A stretch of DNA of 64,000 nucleotides, taken from assembly GCA_013420905.1 (NCBI GenBank), contig JAAXNY010000011.1, forward strand, positions 2,914,001 through 2,978,000, written 5' to 3'. Positions 47,517 to 58,136 of this stretch are shown in pieces. Numbering within the stretch: the first letter of the stretch is position 1; each line of letters starts with the position of its first letter. Below the pieces are notes generated by a model. That model had not been told where the DNA came from. It searched no databases and was given only the letters and a program-made list of their open reading frames with translations. The translations under genes and the position numbers were made by a program. Source of the DNA: Collybia mongolica (taxonomy: Eukaryota; Basidiomycota; Agaricomycetes; Agaricales; Clitocybaceae).

Positions 47517-48187
47517 AGGGGTGGAGATCGTAAAAATAGATATCGATTAGGCGGTAGCAGTTCCCTGCCTGAGTACGTCATTTGAGATGACGATAAGATC
47601 AGGTGCCGACGAGCGTCAATATTGTTTCGGCGCTAATTAATCGTGGTTGGGCTCTTGACTATTCATTGTAAACTTTTGGCTCTTGTCCAAACGTGCCGGC
47701 ACTAGCCCGATAAACATCGTTTCGCGAATCCTGTGAGATGTGAGTCCTGTAGGTTGTCAACATAGATACGATGGGCGGAAAGAAAGAACAGGGAATATGC
47801 TCACTTGAGTAATGGGTAACAGCACGGCATTTAGAGCATCTAGAGAGGACATATAATATGTAGTATGAGGGGAAGCAACGCAATTCCCATGCGCCCAGGA
47901 AGGAATTGAATCGTCCTACAGACTAGGATGATTATTTAAAAAGAGTCACAGAGATGTAATGTTTGACTCACAGACGTTAACAATGAATGTACGCGCTGCA
48001 AAAATGAGACTCGCGAAGACTCTGTTAGTCAATGAGTCTCGTCCCACAACACCTCTTTCCGAATCTGATCTCATTACAGAATATACAGAGTAGGTACCAT
48101 CCTTCGCGTGTTGGTCGGTTTTTTGGCGCATGGTTGGTGAAGACTCGTCTGTATGCCCTCCAGCCGAGAGAGGGAGAAAACATAATA
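47517..48187. other. Intergenic region upstream of the HET gene
   Basis: Holds the HET promoter and the left target base pair of the pogo-like element. No gene or clear TATA box is seen. Confidence 0.4.
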
Positions 48188-50787
48188 CAGTCAACCCTGT
48201 CCTAACCCATACTTGTCATAACCCATACTCTGTAATAACCCATGGGTTTGGGGCTTCCATTGAGTTGGTTCGCAGGGAAATTCGGGCTCCCTGCCATACT
48301 CCATAACCCATAGGTCCCAGGGGGGTTTCATAACCCATAATGTACTAAAATTTATGTAATTTCTGGTCTCAATGACATCAATATTCTGTCAACACATCAA
48401 GGAGGGCTGCATGACCCCAACCACTCGAGGGAAAAAAGCCTAAATAATGGTACCCTGCCTATTAAGCCTGACACCTCAACAAATTCCATGCCCTGAGTCA
48501 ATGTCGAGAAAGCCCCTTGAAGTACTCAAAGCTGGTGTGTCCCGACTCAAGGCACAAATAAAATCACGCAAGGATGAGCTACTTGCCAAGATGTCCAACC
48601 ACGAGCAGATTTCAAGTGATGATGAAACCTGGCTTGACAATGAGGCCAATCTTGTTGACAAAGATGCTGTCATTGATCTTCTCGAGAATGCTTCTGACTA
48701 TGAGCGTGGGCCGGGACGGCTGGAGTCAAGGCAGAAGGCAGTGGTTTACAAGCTTATGGAGCTGGGAGGAGGTGTTAAAAAAGCTGTGGGCAATAAGAGA
48801 AAATGTTTGTGAAATTTGTAGCATGAACTTGACATGGATCTCACATTTCTCTGATTTAGGCCCCGAGACTCAGAAGATAGTGCCACAGGCAGAGAAGGGG
48901 AAGAAAGCACCAGTTTTCACAAAGAAAGAGAATGCAACATTGAAGCAATGGATTGAAATTCTTGACTGGCATCATGCACAGAAGTCCAGCCAAGGAAAGA
49001 CTGCTTTGCATTGGAATGAAGCATACCCAAACCTTTGCCTCAAGCAACCCACCATTTCAGCATGGCTGAAGGACGAGAACAAGTACCGTAAGCAATATGC
49101 AGAGGCACTCGGAAGGGGACAACCTGGGAATGCAAAGCGCGTCAAGCAGACAGAGCATCCAGAAGTCAACGAGATGCTGGAGCTGTGGGTTACGAAGGCC
49201 ATGTCAGATAATATTCATGTCAGTGGGGAGATTCTCAGGCAGAAATGGAACCGCTTTGCCAATCTTGTGGGTGTGCCAGACGATGAAAGGCTTGCCTTGA
49301 GTGAAGGGTGGCTGGAAGCCTTAAAGAAACATTGTGGTTTGCAGAACTACAAGCAGCATGGTGAGGCCGGTTCTGCAAACCCCGAGGATATTGAGCGCGA
49401 GTGCAAGAGACTTCGCGAGCTTATCAGGAGGCATGGATTTTGTTTGAAGGACATCTTCAATATGGATGAGACTGGCCTTTTTTGGGCGTGAGTTGGATTC
49501 CTTCACTGACATAATTTCGTGTACTTACTATGGCTCCTTCAGAATGCCTCCAGACCATGGCCTGATGAACAAGCCATCTTCTGGAGTGAAGGGTGACAAG
49601 AAGCGATTGATGTATGCATTCACAATCAATGCCACTGGTACAGAGAAACTCAGACCCATCATCATTGGGAAATTCGAGCAACCACGACCATTTCAACGAA
49701 AATCGGGGGCACAGCTTGGCTTCTACTATCAAAGTAATGCAAAGGCCTGGATGACCACAGTCCTTTACCAAGAATGGCTTCATGACTGGGATGCAAAGTT
49801 GCGACATGAGGGATGCAAGATCCTTCTGTTCTAGGACAATTTTAGTGCACACAACCCACCTGAGGACCTCACAAACATTGTGGTTGAGAACTTCTCCCCT
49901 AATCTGATAGCTCATGTTCAACCCACTGACGCAGGGATCATTTGCTGCTTCAAAGCACATTACTGCGCCCGTTTCATGGATCACGCTATTGATCGCTATG
50001 ACAGCAACATCCCTCCTGCTGACATTTACAACATTAACATACTTGAATCAATGCGAATGGCTGATATCGCGTGGAAAGAGGTTGACACAACCACGATCCA
50101 GAATTGTTGGCGGAAGTCTGGCATTCTCCCCGACAGTCTTCTCAATCCTAACTCCACTCCTGATGCTCCAGCTATCCGCATATAATCCCTTCTAAACGAA
50201 CCTGCCAACCCAGTCACTGCTGCAGAGAACAATGTTTCTGCTTCCCTAGATCATCTTGAGGAAATTGGTGTCCTGCAGCGGGGTAATTGGATGGATTTTA
50301 CTGAGTTGCTCAACCCAGTCAACGAGGACAATACTTACAGTGAAGTGACAGACGAGGAGATCTACAAGGCAGTGTTAGAAAGGCACAACGCAGCGCAGCA
50401 GGCAGTGATCAATGGGGATGACGACTCAGATAATGACTCCGCAGAGAAGAAGCCGTCTTGTCACGAGGCATTATCTGCTGCCTTGACAATCCAAAAATAT
50501 GTTGCAGATCTTGATGAGCCATTTGCGCGCAAGTTGGAGGGGCTCCTCGCAAGTTTCGGCCGTCAAACACGCCTCGACAGGCTCAACTCACTTAAACCTA
50601 CAACCATTACCAATTATTTTACTTAGAAATTATATATACACCATGCAAATACCTTAGAACTATGTATAATGACCAAATACAAGCTGTTTAACTGACCCTA
50701 TAACGACCCCTCCCGAAACCCATACTCTGTGATAATCCATACTTTTCGGCTTCCACCGAGGGCCATGGGTTATGGCAGGTTTGACTG
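48188..50787. mobile_element. pogo-like (Tc1/mariner superfamily) DNA transposon, 2600 bp
   Basis: Ends are inverted: CAGTCAACCCTGTCCTAACC at the left, and at the right the complement of CAGTCAAACCTGCCATAACC. Each is flanked by TA (48186-48187 and 50788-50789), the standard target duplication. The word ATAACCCATA, in close variants, recurs at about 48205, 48219, 48235, 48302 and 48330 on the left. It recurs around 50720-50775 on the right, partly inverted, so these may be transposase-binding repeats. The transposase gene inside has two nonsense codons. Confidence 0.85.
48501..50626 (+). pseudogene. pogo-like transposase (CENP-B type DNA binding, DDE_1 core)
   Basis: Starts MSRKPLEVLKAGVSRLKAQ. 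After an intron near 48780-48867 come the helix-turn-helix parts (NATLKQWIEILDWHHAQ, LKQPTISAWLKDE) and a CENP-B-like HTH (HPEVNEMLELWVTKA...LRQKWNRFA). The catalytic core begins at NMDETGLFW, with an intron of 55 nt (49488-49542) directly behind it. The second Asp lies in DNFSAHNPP and the third in QPTDAGIICCFKAHY, followed by a KKPSCHEAL tail to 50626. TAG at 49832-49834 sits one codon before the second catalytic Asp, and TAA at 50183-50185 breaks the C-terminal part. Both replace what would be Gln codons by one C-to-T change. Otherwise the frame is well kept, so death was recent. Confidence 0.85.
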
Positions 50788-50789
50788 TA

Positions 50790-51889
50790 AACAAATAAGC
50801 TAAGAGCCGTTCGCACTGGCAATTGCCGAGAAACACGTGAATTCGATCAGGCACAGACAACGATTGGACACCGGGAGGCAGGCCGTCTTCACGTCCAAGG
50901 GTTATTGACAGTGAAACTTGCAAGCTTGCTTGCAAACTGCTTTCAGATTCTGCAGCTGCTTAAAGTCCAGGAAAGCCTGAGTGAGGGAACATTCAGCTCC
51001 GCCTCAAAGTCCGGAGGACATCGTTCCTGTTTTCAGTCCATGGTCGTCAAAGAAACTCCTGAGGTGGGGTATGTAAGGTGAATTCAAGTATGTCTGGTTC
51101 ATATTATCATTACAAACGATATAAAGTGCGTCAACCCGTGGTTTTTTTCCACGTTCATCACTCCCACCTTTCCAGCAGTCAAGTGCCTAGATCATTTCCT
51201 ACCCGAATTTTCCATAATAAGTAACACTTTTGAGCTCAGTCTCTCCAATGGTCAGTGGTCACTCGTCCGGGTTTCCTGTTTATTAAAGCTGCAAGAAGCA
51301 TCGGCTCCGCCACAGAGGTTCGTCGGGATCTCATCGCCAACGACAGCTCCACAGGGCCGGTCACCGAAAACCTGGGGGGGATATGCAACCCCCTCTCGGA
51401 GTTGGGGAGGTAGACCGGTCAGCATCTCACGTCAAATCTCGTGCTTCTAACCATCGTAACTGTGGCTACCATGACGTCACAGCGCACACAGATAAACGCA
51501 TGACGTACCTTCGAACCCTCGTCACATGCCACAGAAGAGCTTCCACATTCGCGTGTTGTGCTATTTTCTGCATCACGCCACCGCACTCGGGGGTTTTACT
51601 GAATAGCGATTCTCCACATGGTAAACTGATTTACAAATATGAACGACACGACAGTTATTCTCCTCTCCAGAGATCGCGATGATACAAGGCCCCTGGGGGA
51701 TTTCTCGCCTTCTGGTTCACTCACTCCTGCGTCATTTTCTTGCGCATTTCTGACGTGGTTTATACGCGAGGTGACTCCAAAATTCCCAGGACGATGGTAT
51801 AAAAACCCTGCAAAATTTGTTACTGAAGGCATCAGCGGCAAGCTTACCATCTTCCCTCTCTACCACCTTTCAAAAAAAAACCCACCAAC
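50790..51889. other. Upstream region of the SC15-like gene
   Basis: About 1.1 kb with normal CpG. Apart from the TATA box at 51798, I see no gene, repeat or strong motif. A run of nine A precedes the SC15 start codon region. Confidence 0.4.
51798..51805 (+). promoter_or_regulatory. TATA box of SC15-like gene 1
   Basis: TATAAAAA 92 bp before the ATG. The paralogue has TATATAA at a comparable distance (about 107 bp). Confidence 0.65.
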
Positions 51890-52670
51890 ATGCTCGTCTC
51901 CCAAATCTTCTCCGCCAGCCTCTTCTTCCTCACCTTTGGCCTCTCCGCCGCAACCCCTACTCCAAAGGACGCCGCGCTCACCAAGCGTGCAGGAACCTCC
52001 GCCACCGTTCAGCAGGTCTTCACGACACTGAAGCAGACCACCGACTCCGTCCTGCCTCAGATTGGTGCGTCGTCCTATCCTGCCTCGTATTCCCTCTGCG
52101 TCGCTGAGTGCTGATTCTCGTGAAATGCTCTAAGACTCACTCGTCTCGGGCGGGACCGCGACCAACGCGAATGTGGCCCCACTCATTGGTGATCTCACCT
52201 CTGCGCTCAACAAGGCGACCTCTTCCCTCTCCTCCATCGGCGGCCCCGTCTCCACCGACGGCGGGCCCTCCGAGCAGGATATTGCGAACCTCGTTGCGGG
52301 GATTATTACGGTTCGTCCCAACGCTCCTTTGCCTGTTTACTCTTCCCTGGTGTGTGGTAGAAGCTGACCTGGACGCGCCTTTTTCACGCAGGATATCGCG
52401 ACCTCGGTGGACGGTCTGACGGGCATTCCGACCGTCTCGAGTCTGGGCTTGTTGCTCCCCGGCCTCGACATTGCGCTGAACGAGGTGCTTCTAGGCCTTG
52501 ACGTTTTGCTGGCTGGGGTGCTCAACTTGGTGGCGAGCCTGTGCGTGTCTTGTCTCCTCCTTTCAGTATCGGAACCTCTGCTTATCGGTTGAGATGATAG
52601 GTTGACGTCCGTCGCCGGCCTTTTGCGCGGTATCAGCTTTGGCCTCATCCTTGGAACCCTCGGACTTTAA
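51890..52670 (+). CDS. SC15-like secreted hydrophobic protein (paralogue 1)
   Basis: Predicted 189 residues from exons 51890-52064, 52135-52310, 52392-52540 and 52601-52670. A signal peptide is evident (MLVSQIFSASLFFLTFGLSA, cut near residue 20-21), followed by a Kex2-like KR at 32-33. The mature part is alpha-helical and rich in Leu, Val, Ala, Ser and Thr: QQVFTTLKQTTDSVLPQI, DSLVSGGTATNANVAPLIGD, LTSALNKATSSLSS, then Leu-rich repeats such as LDIALNEVLLGLDVLLAGVL and an end LGTLGL. This is the layout of SC15 of Schizophyllum commune, a secreted protein that helps hyphae attach and form aerial growth when hydrophobin is lacking. Length agrees with that family (about 190). It likely acts on the outer wall surface. 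The exon structure is shared with the paralogue 2 kb downstream. Confidence 0.82.
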
Positions 52671-53865
52671 AATTATAGAATAGATCCGTTCGTTGACACA
52701 GAGAGAAATGTTGAGTAGATTGCGGACCCGGGGGCCCGAGGACATATGCCCAGGACGATATACATGTTAGATCTAGAGTAGGTCACAGACACTCACCACG
52801 GACAGCCCAGAAATGTATGTCGGACAATGTAGAGAATATCTAGGAACGAACTATAAGGGTAATTTTAGACATGGCAACTGAGCGCTTTGGCGACGGGGTT
52901 CTGCTTGGGTGTTCGAACCAATTTGGGGTCAACGGGTCTAACCACGTGGCCATGTTGGGGTTGTTGAAGACCGTGGTGGAATCCGTCGGCGTTAGCGCTA
53001 CATAACTCGAGTTCAAACGTGTGCAGCAAGTGGTGTGTGTGCCCGGGCTTGGCCTGCAAGCCGCAGCTCTGGTAGGCTCAGGATTGACGTTATTGAGGCT
53101 TGCAGCCTGAGCCTGAGCCTTGAGTATGTTTCTCCTGCTCAAAAAGCCGCAGCTTCAGGCTTTCCCAAGTGTCCCAGGCCGTCGCCACGGCTCGCACTGG
53201 CTCTGCTCCAGCCGGCTTGCGGCTTTGAGCCGAGCCTCATAGCACATCCGGGGAGCCTGACCATTAATAATTCTGAGTCTTGTACCAACCTTCCAGCTAG
53301 CTGCGGCAGCCAGTTCTTTACTTTTATGCTGCAACTTGAATGCAGAAATAACCCTCCAGGAGGACTACGTTGACTGTCCATGACTCTGGTCGGAGTTGGT
53401 TGTATTTTTTCACGCGATGTACAGCGACGTAATGACAGTCCAGCCAGGCCCTATACCGAACATAGCAATACGCAGTCTGTGGTGCGATGGATCATGATCA
53501 GTCGGTACATTTAGCCGAGGTTACGTGCGCGCCCCGCGAGCACCTGGTCTTTTCCCCTTCACCCCCAAGCTATTTCCGTCCGTGGCGCTTACTCTCCACA
53601 CCAAATCCGAAAAAAAAAACATACGGCACTCTGCCGTCACCCGCAACACTTTTTTTTGCAGGCCATTTCCACGCCGCCACCACCACCTGCATCATCCCTG
53701 TGCACCTCTGACGCAGCATTGCGAGCTGGGCGACTCCAGCGCCACTAAGGGATGGCGGTATATAACCATGCCCTGGATGAGGGTCCCTTTTCAAAACATC
53801 AACTTTGCAAATCGAGAACTCTTATCACTACCGTCACCTCATACCACATTAAACCACTTCCAACC
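52671..53865. other. Region between the SC15-like paralogues
   Basis: No gene. Between about 53040 and 53260 is a G+C-rich patch with repeated GCCTGAGCC, GGCTTGCGGC and AGCCGCAGC words in both orientations, which could fold into hairpins and may be a short repeat element. The promoter of paralogue 2 lies at the right, with TATATAA at 53759-53765. Confidence 0.45.
53759..53765 (+). promoter_or_regulatory. TATA box of SC15-like gene 2
   Basis: TATATAA about 107 bp before the chosen ATG. It overlaps codons that would follow an in-frame upstream ATG at 53752, which argues against that ATG as the start. Confidence 0.6.
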
Positions 53866-54704
53866 ATGTCCGTTCTCTCTCCCTCCCAAGAACAATCCCA
53901 GAACAAGAACCAGTCGCAGAACCAGAAGGGCGGGAACTCCGCTGAGGTTGAGAAGGTCTTCAAATCGCTGAAACAGAGCACCGACTCCATCCTTCCACGC
54001 ATCGGTACGTCACCTTCCACCCCACCCCTCATCCCACTTACTGAGGACCGAGCACTAACTCTGCACCACCCAGACTCTCTTGTCTCAAGTGGGAATGCCA
54101 ATGACAAGAACATGGCCCCGCTCATGGGCGAGCTAACCGCCACACTCAACAAGACGTCGTCGTCCCTCGACTCGATCGGCAGACCTGCGTCCACTGAGGG
54201 CGGGCCCTCGCAGGATGACATCGCGCATCTCGTCTCGGGCATCGTCAAGGTTCGTCCCAATCCCTCCCCCTCTCCCCACGCATACCTCCCACCCACCACC
54301 CGCGTACCTGATGCGGGCAACGCGTTCCGACCGTTTCATTGGTTATCACCCAAAGCAAAAGAAAAAAAAGAAAAAAGAAAAGAAGTCAAAAATACTTACT
54401 CGTGCGCTCTTCTTCTTCACAGGACATCACGGGCACGCTCGACCGCGCCAAGTCCGCGTCGGGTGTCTCCAACCTGAATGCGCTGCTCTCCGACGTTGAC
54501 CGCTCGCTGAACCAGGTGCTGCGCGGCCTCGAGGAGCTGCTCTCCGGCGTGCTCAAGCTCGTCGCGAACCTGTGCGTATATCTTTTGGCTGTTTTATATG
54601 TGACGGGCCTCACAGCGTGGTTTTTTGTGGTTAGGTTGGGTTCGCTTGCTGGTGCATTGGGCTCGCTCGATCTTAAGTCTATCATCGGGGGCTTGGGGCT
54701 TTGA
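53866..54704 (+). CDS. SC15-like protein without signal peptide (paralogue 2)
   Basis: Predicted 177 residues from exons 53866-54004, 54074-54249, 54423-54571 and 54635-54704. Exons 2, 3 and 4 have exactly the same lengths (176, 149 and 70 nt) and phases as in paralogue 1, so the genes arose by duplication. The core KVFKSLKQSTDSILPRI, DSLVSSGNANDKNMAPLMGE, LTATLNKTSSSLDS and LLSGVLKLVAN follows paralogue 1. The N-terminus instead reads MSVLSPSQEQSQNKNQSQNQ, hydrophilic and Gln/Asn-rich, with no signal peptide. The core is also more charged (DRAKSASG, LEELLSG). By sequence it should stay in the cytosol or leave by an unconventional route. The second intron is unusually long (173 nt) with an A-rich tract. 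Confidence 0.78.
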
Positions 54705-54971
54705 GGGGTGTTTCCGGGGGTTGAGACTATTGTGGACTTTTTTTATACTGGACGAGGTATAGCGTATAACGCACATGAGATATATTATAAAGAAGTAGAG
54801 CCGGCAAATATACCTGACTTTTATAGATTTTCATTCTGTTTCAAGATTTTTACTCTCCACAAAATTTAACCCCTCTGAAAATGCAAATACGCCAATGCAG
54901 AATATACACCCAAAAATGAAATGAGAAAACACACCATCCGCCATCCACTCTTCACACTAATACTCTACATA

Positions 54972-55182
54972 CAGTGGCTCAAAAAACTGCCCCAATGTTT
55001 GTACATTTTTGAAAGATCAATATGGTATGAAGTGCTGACATAAGCAGGGGACCTGGGGTAATTATGTAAGATACTATGACATCGTGGCTTTCCAATGGAC
55101 CCTGGATCATGTGATTTGGATCAATATCCATTAAGCTATAAGCCAAACAAAATGGTTACTTATTGGGGCAGTTTTTTGACCC
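54972..55182 (+). repeat. Left 211 bp terminal inverted repeat of the Tc1 element
   Basis: The outer start TCAAAAAACTGCCCCAAT returns in reverse complement at the inner edge (ATTGGGGCAGTTTTTTGA, near 55161-55179), so each long repeat is itself bounded by an 18 bp inverted repeat. Inner and outer copies may both bind transposase. Confidence 0.85.
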
Positions 55183-55332
55183 TTATCTTATTTTCCATTA
55201 TTCTGGCATTTATGATCCAATGCAAGAACATTATGGACTGTGGGAAGAATAAACAATGTCATGTGACTTTATTTGTATCAATTTGACATGTTGGAATTGG
55301 TTCAATCATCTTCTTGACCTCTTACCACCATC

Positions 55333-56352
55333 ATGAAAGCCATTTCTACTGCTCAGCACAATACTGTTGTTTCTCTCCTCAATGAGGGCTATTCTCAGCG
55401 TCAAATCAAGGAGAAAACTGGTCTAGGGAAGGGTACCATCAGTAGGATCAGCAAGGATGTGGATGGAAACAAAGAAAACAACCTTGGTGGCCGCCCCTCC
55501 AAGCTGTCTGTTCGTGACAAACAGTCAATTATTCGTCAAATCAAGTCAGGGAAGCTTGATAATGCAGTTCAGGCTACCCAATTCATCAATGGCATCATCC
55601 CCAATCCTGTCACACCCCAGACAGTCAGAAATGCACTCAAGGAAAATCAATTTTATGCTGCTACAAAGAGGAAAGCTCCTCTTCTCAAACGAGCCCATCG
55701 CATCCGGCGTCTCCAGTTTGCAAAATATCATGAAAGCTGGACTGTGGAGGACTGGAAAAGGGTTCTATGGACAGATGAGACCAAAATCAATAGGATTGGG
55801 TCAGATGGAAAGGTTTATGTCTGGAAACAAAGGGGAGAACCACCATCTGATAGAACAACATCACCTACTGTCAAACATGGAGGAGGAGGAAACCTCATGG
55901 TATGGGGTTGTATGGGGTGGAATGGAGTGGGAAAGCTCATAGAGGTGCAGGGGAACATGGACAAGGTTCAATACTGTGAAATTTTGGAGAGTGGAGTTCA
56001 GGAAAGTTTTGAGAAGTTGGAAATGGTGGATGGCGAGCGCTACTTTCAGCAAGATAACGACCCCAAACACACATCTGGACTGGCCACACAGTGGTTTGAA
56101 GACAACAACATTCAAGTCCTTGGCTGGCCTGCCCAATCCCCTGACATGAATCCAATAGAACACCTTTGGGAACATCTCAAGCGCCGTCTTAAAGAATATC
56201 CGACACCACCCAAAGGAGTACATGAGTTGTGGGATAGATTGGCTGAAGAGTGGGGTGAAATTCCACCAGAGGTATGCCAAAACCTGATAGAAAGTATGCC
56301 CAGGCGGATACAAGCAGTTATAAAGGCAAAAGGTGGTCATACAAAGTATTAG
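55333..56352 (+). CDS. Tc1-family transposase, DD34E, intact
   Basis: 339 residues without intron, stop or frameshift. The N-terminus has paired helix-turn-helix parts (VVSLLNEGYSQRQIKEKTGLGKGTISRI and a second near residues 60-105), separated by a GRP motif at 53-55 that can touch the minor groove. The catalytic triad is complete: D148 in LWTDETKIN, D241 in FQQDNDPKHTS and E276 in MNPIEHLWE, with exactly 34 residues between the last two, diagnostic of Tc1. The HGGGGNLMVWGCM block (182-194) between the first two Asps is also typical. The enzyme would excise and insert the element at TA sites. It contains several CpGs, unlike the CpG-poor DNA to its right, and looks young. Confidence 0.95.
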   Translation: MKAISTAQHNTVVSLLNEGYSQRQIKEKTGLGKGTISRISKDVDGNKENNLGGRPSKLSVRDKQSIIRQIKSGKLDNAVQATQFINGIIPNPVTPQTVRNALKENQFYAATKRKAPLLKRAHRIRRLQFAKYHESWTVEDWKRVLWTDETKINRIGSDGKVYVWKQRGEPPSDRTTSPTVKHGGGGNLMVWGCMGWNGVGKLIEVQGNMDKVQYCEILESGVQESFEKLEMVDGERYFQQDNDPKHTSGLATQWFEDNNIQVLGWPAQSPDMNPIEHLWEHLKRRLKEYPTPPKGVHELWDRLAEEWGEIPPEVCQNLIESMPRRIQAVIKAKGGHTKY

Positions 56353-56368
56353 ATAGAAAATTAATAGA

Positions 56369-56579
56369 GGGTCAAAAAACTGCCCCAATGAGTAATCATT
56401 TTGTTTGGCCTATAGCTTAATGGGTTTTGATCCAAATCACATGATCCAGGGTCCATTGAAAAGCCACGATGTCATAGTATCTTACATAATTACCCCAGGT
56501 CCCCTGCTTATGTCAGCACTTCATACCATATTGATCTTTCAAAAATGTACAAACATTGGGGCAGTTTTTTGAGCCACTG
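56369..56579 (-). repeat. Right 211 bp terminal inverted repeat of the Tc1 element
   Basis: Reverse complement of the left repeat; the outer ~120 bp look identical, and the few changes are in the inner half. Confidence 0.85.
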
Positions 56580-56581
56580 TA

Positions 56582-56917
56582 AGTACCCACACGAGACAAT
56601 CCCATCGTACGGCCATAACCTCTTCCCTTTGACCTTTCCACGATACCTATACATAGCAAGAGCATCACCCATACACGATTAGGGACAGATCAAAATGCGG
56701 GATCCAATGGATATCACTTGAGCTTAACAATTATCTCCATTTCCCGCGATCGCAGAGGTTTCACATGCGCCTCCACAACATCCCTCAAGGAAATTGTATC
56801 ACAGTAAATGACCGCCTTCCTGAGGTAGGACATGGGATGGCCTGGCTCCCCAACACGCGAACCGTTGGGACTTCGTGCTAACAACATATCCACAATGCTC
56901 TGCACATTGTGCGTACC
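56582..56917. other. CpG-containing DNA between Tc1 and the 1.2 kb repeat
   Basis: A minus-strand frame (56905-56714) reads SIVDMLLARSPNGSRVGEPGHP...DTISLRDVVEAHVKPLRSREMEIIVKLK and stops. Its composition and CpG content look like host coding sequence, and it runs directly out of the end of the 1.2 kb repeat. It may be the last exon of a gene cut by that insertion. I do not recognise it. Confidence 0.3.
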
Positions 56918-58136
56918 TGGTGAAAGGGGGCTCCTGGGCTATAAGTGTGCTGATGCTATGAAATGTAATCCCTTACACACACACACCAAACCTAACAATC
57001 AACACACGAACAGTAGGAATCGCCTGTTTTGAGTTTGGGTTCAAGTGCTTAGAAGCACTAAGCTTTGAATAGTACTAGCCAAAGCCCTTTCCAATGATCT
57101 CTCAACGGGTTTGATTTAGACAAAAGCTTCAACACAGGTTTAAAAACCTGCTAGGTATATTTATAATATCTCTCGATCCAATAGACTGAGTACCAAGTGT
57201 ATGTTCAATTATTAATGATCCCAAGTGGATCTATAAGTCCAAGCGACTTATCAAACAATACAGTGCCAAGTGCACTAAGGCCAAGTGCCTAGTAATTCCA
57301 ACGGACAATACGGTACTAAGTTCCAAGTGAACTAAGTTTCTTTAATTCTGTGGTTCTTCAATCAATTCCAATCAAGACACGTTGAAGCAATCTGATCCTT
57401 AATTCGGGCACACAATAGTGTTTTAACAAATGTGATTTGTATACTCTATAGTAGCGCAAAGTGGGGGCAAGATTCCTTGCCTTAGCGCTACTCATCTACA
57501 GTCTATTTATAGTGTACAAACTAAATATCATACAGAATTGTAAATTTTACACGGAACCGCGCTCCCACGCGCCAAGGATCTGTATTCAATGCTGATGCAT
57601 CCTCTACAACTTGGCGCCCACGCCAGGCGTGCCAATTATGCCGTTTACTGGTTACTTATCAAATATTGAAAGAGCTGGCTAAACTCTTATCAAGTCCCGA
57701 CCGCACGCTTTGTTATTTAAAACAGTGCAGTGCTGTCATTTACTTCTCCTGATCATCCTGGTTGTTATTTACGGTGTCCCGTCTCTTCTGGTAGTTAACA
57801 CCAAGTGCCCCTGACTAGGATTGGGTTGTGCAAGTCCCGAATTTACAATTACTCCTCCTATTAATGATGATCCCCAGACTAATGATATCATACTACAACG
57901 GTTACTTATGAACTAAGATACTGAGGTTGTAACTGGGCATGGTGAATAGGACTAATAATAGACCGTACTCATAGTCCTCTGTACTGATAGTGTATTATCC
58001 ATTAGACTAGTTCACTCTGATTAGCCGTCTTGGAGCTCAACTCTAATCCTTACTTACCATTTACTTGGTTATCAGAAATGATACTAATAGCCTTACTTGT
58101 TGACTTTATAAGTGCAAACAATTTTGGGCCCTATCA
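56918..58136 (+). repeat. 1.2 kb TG...CA repeat, left copy, CpG-retaining (likely LTR)
   Basis: Starts TGGTGAAAGGGGGCTCCTGG and ends TTGGGCCCTATCA. The same unit lies inverted at 60430-61656. Size, TG...CA ends and A+T-rich non-coding content suggest an LTR, and both orientations satisfy TG...CA. The 5 bp flanks differ (GTACC and ACGTG), so it is not a simple solo LTR with target duplication. No purine tract or tRNA-complementary site is obvious beside it. It keeps CpGs that the other copy has lost. Confidence 0.6.

Larger units (their letters stand above)
54972..56579. mobile_element. Tc1-type DNA transposon, 1608 bp, apparently complete
   Basis: Begins CAGTGGCTCAAAAAACTGCC and ends with its complement, flanked by TA on both sides (54970-54971 and 56580-56581). 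Terminal inverted repeats are 211 bp (54972-55182 and 56369-56579) with about six mismatches, all in the inner half. A single intact transposase gene fills the middle. No internal deletion is seen. It lies 270 bp behind SC15-like gene 2, within its probable 3' region. Confidence 0.95.

Noticed and set aside
53752..53865. Longer N-terminus of SC15-like gene 2 from the ATG at 53752
   Set aside because: The TATA box (53759-53765) lies within it, and the added residues give no signal peptide or family match.
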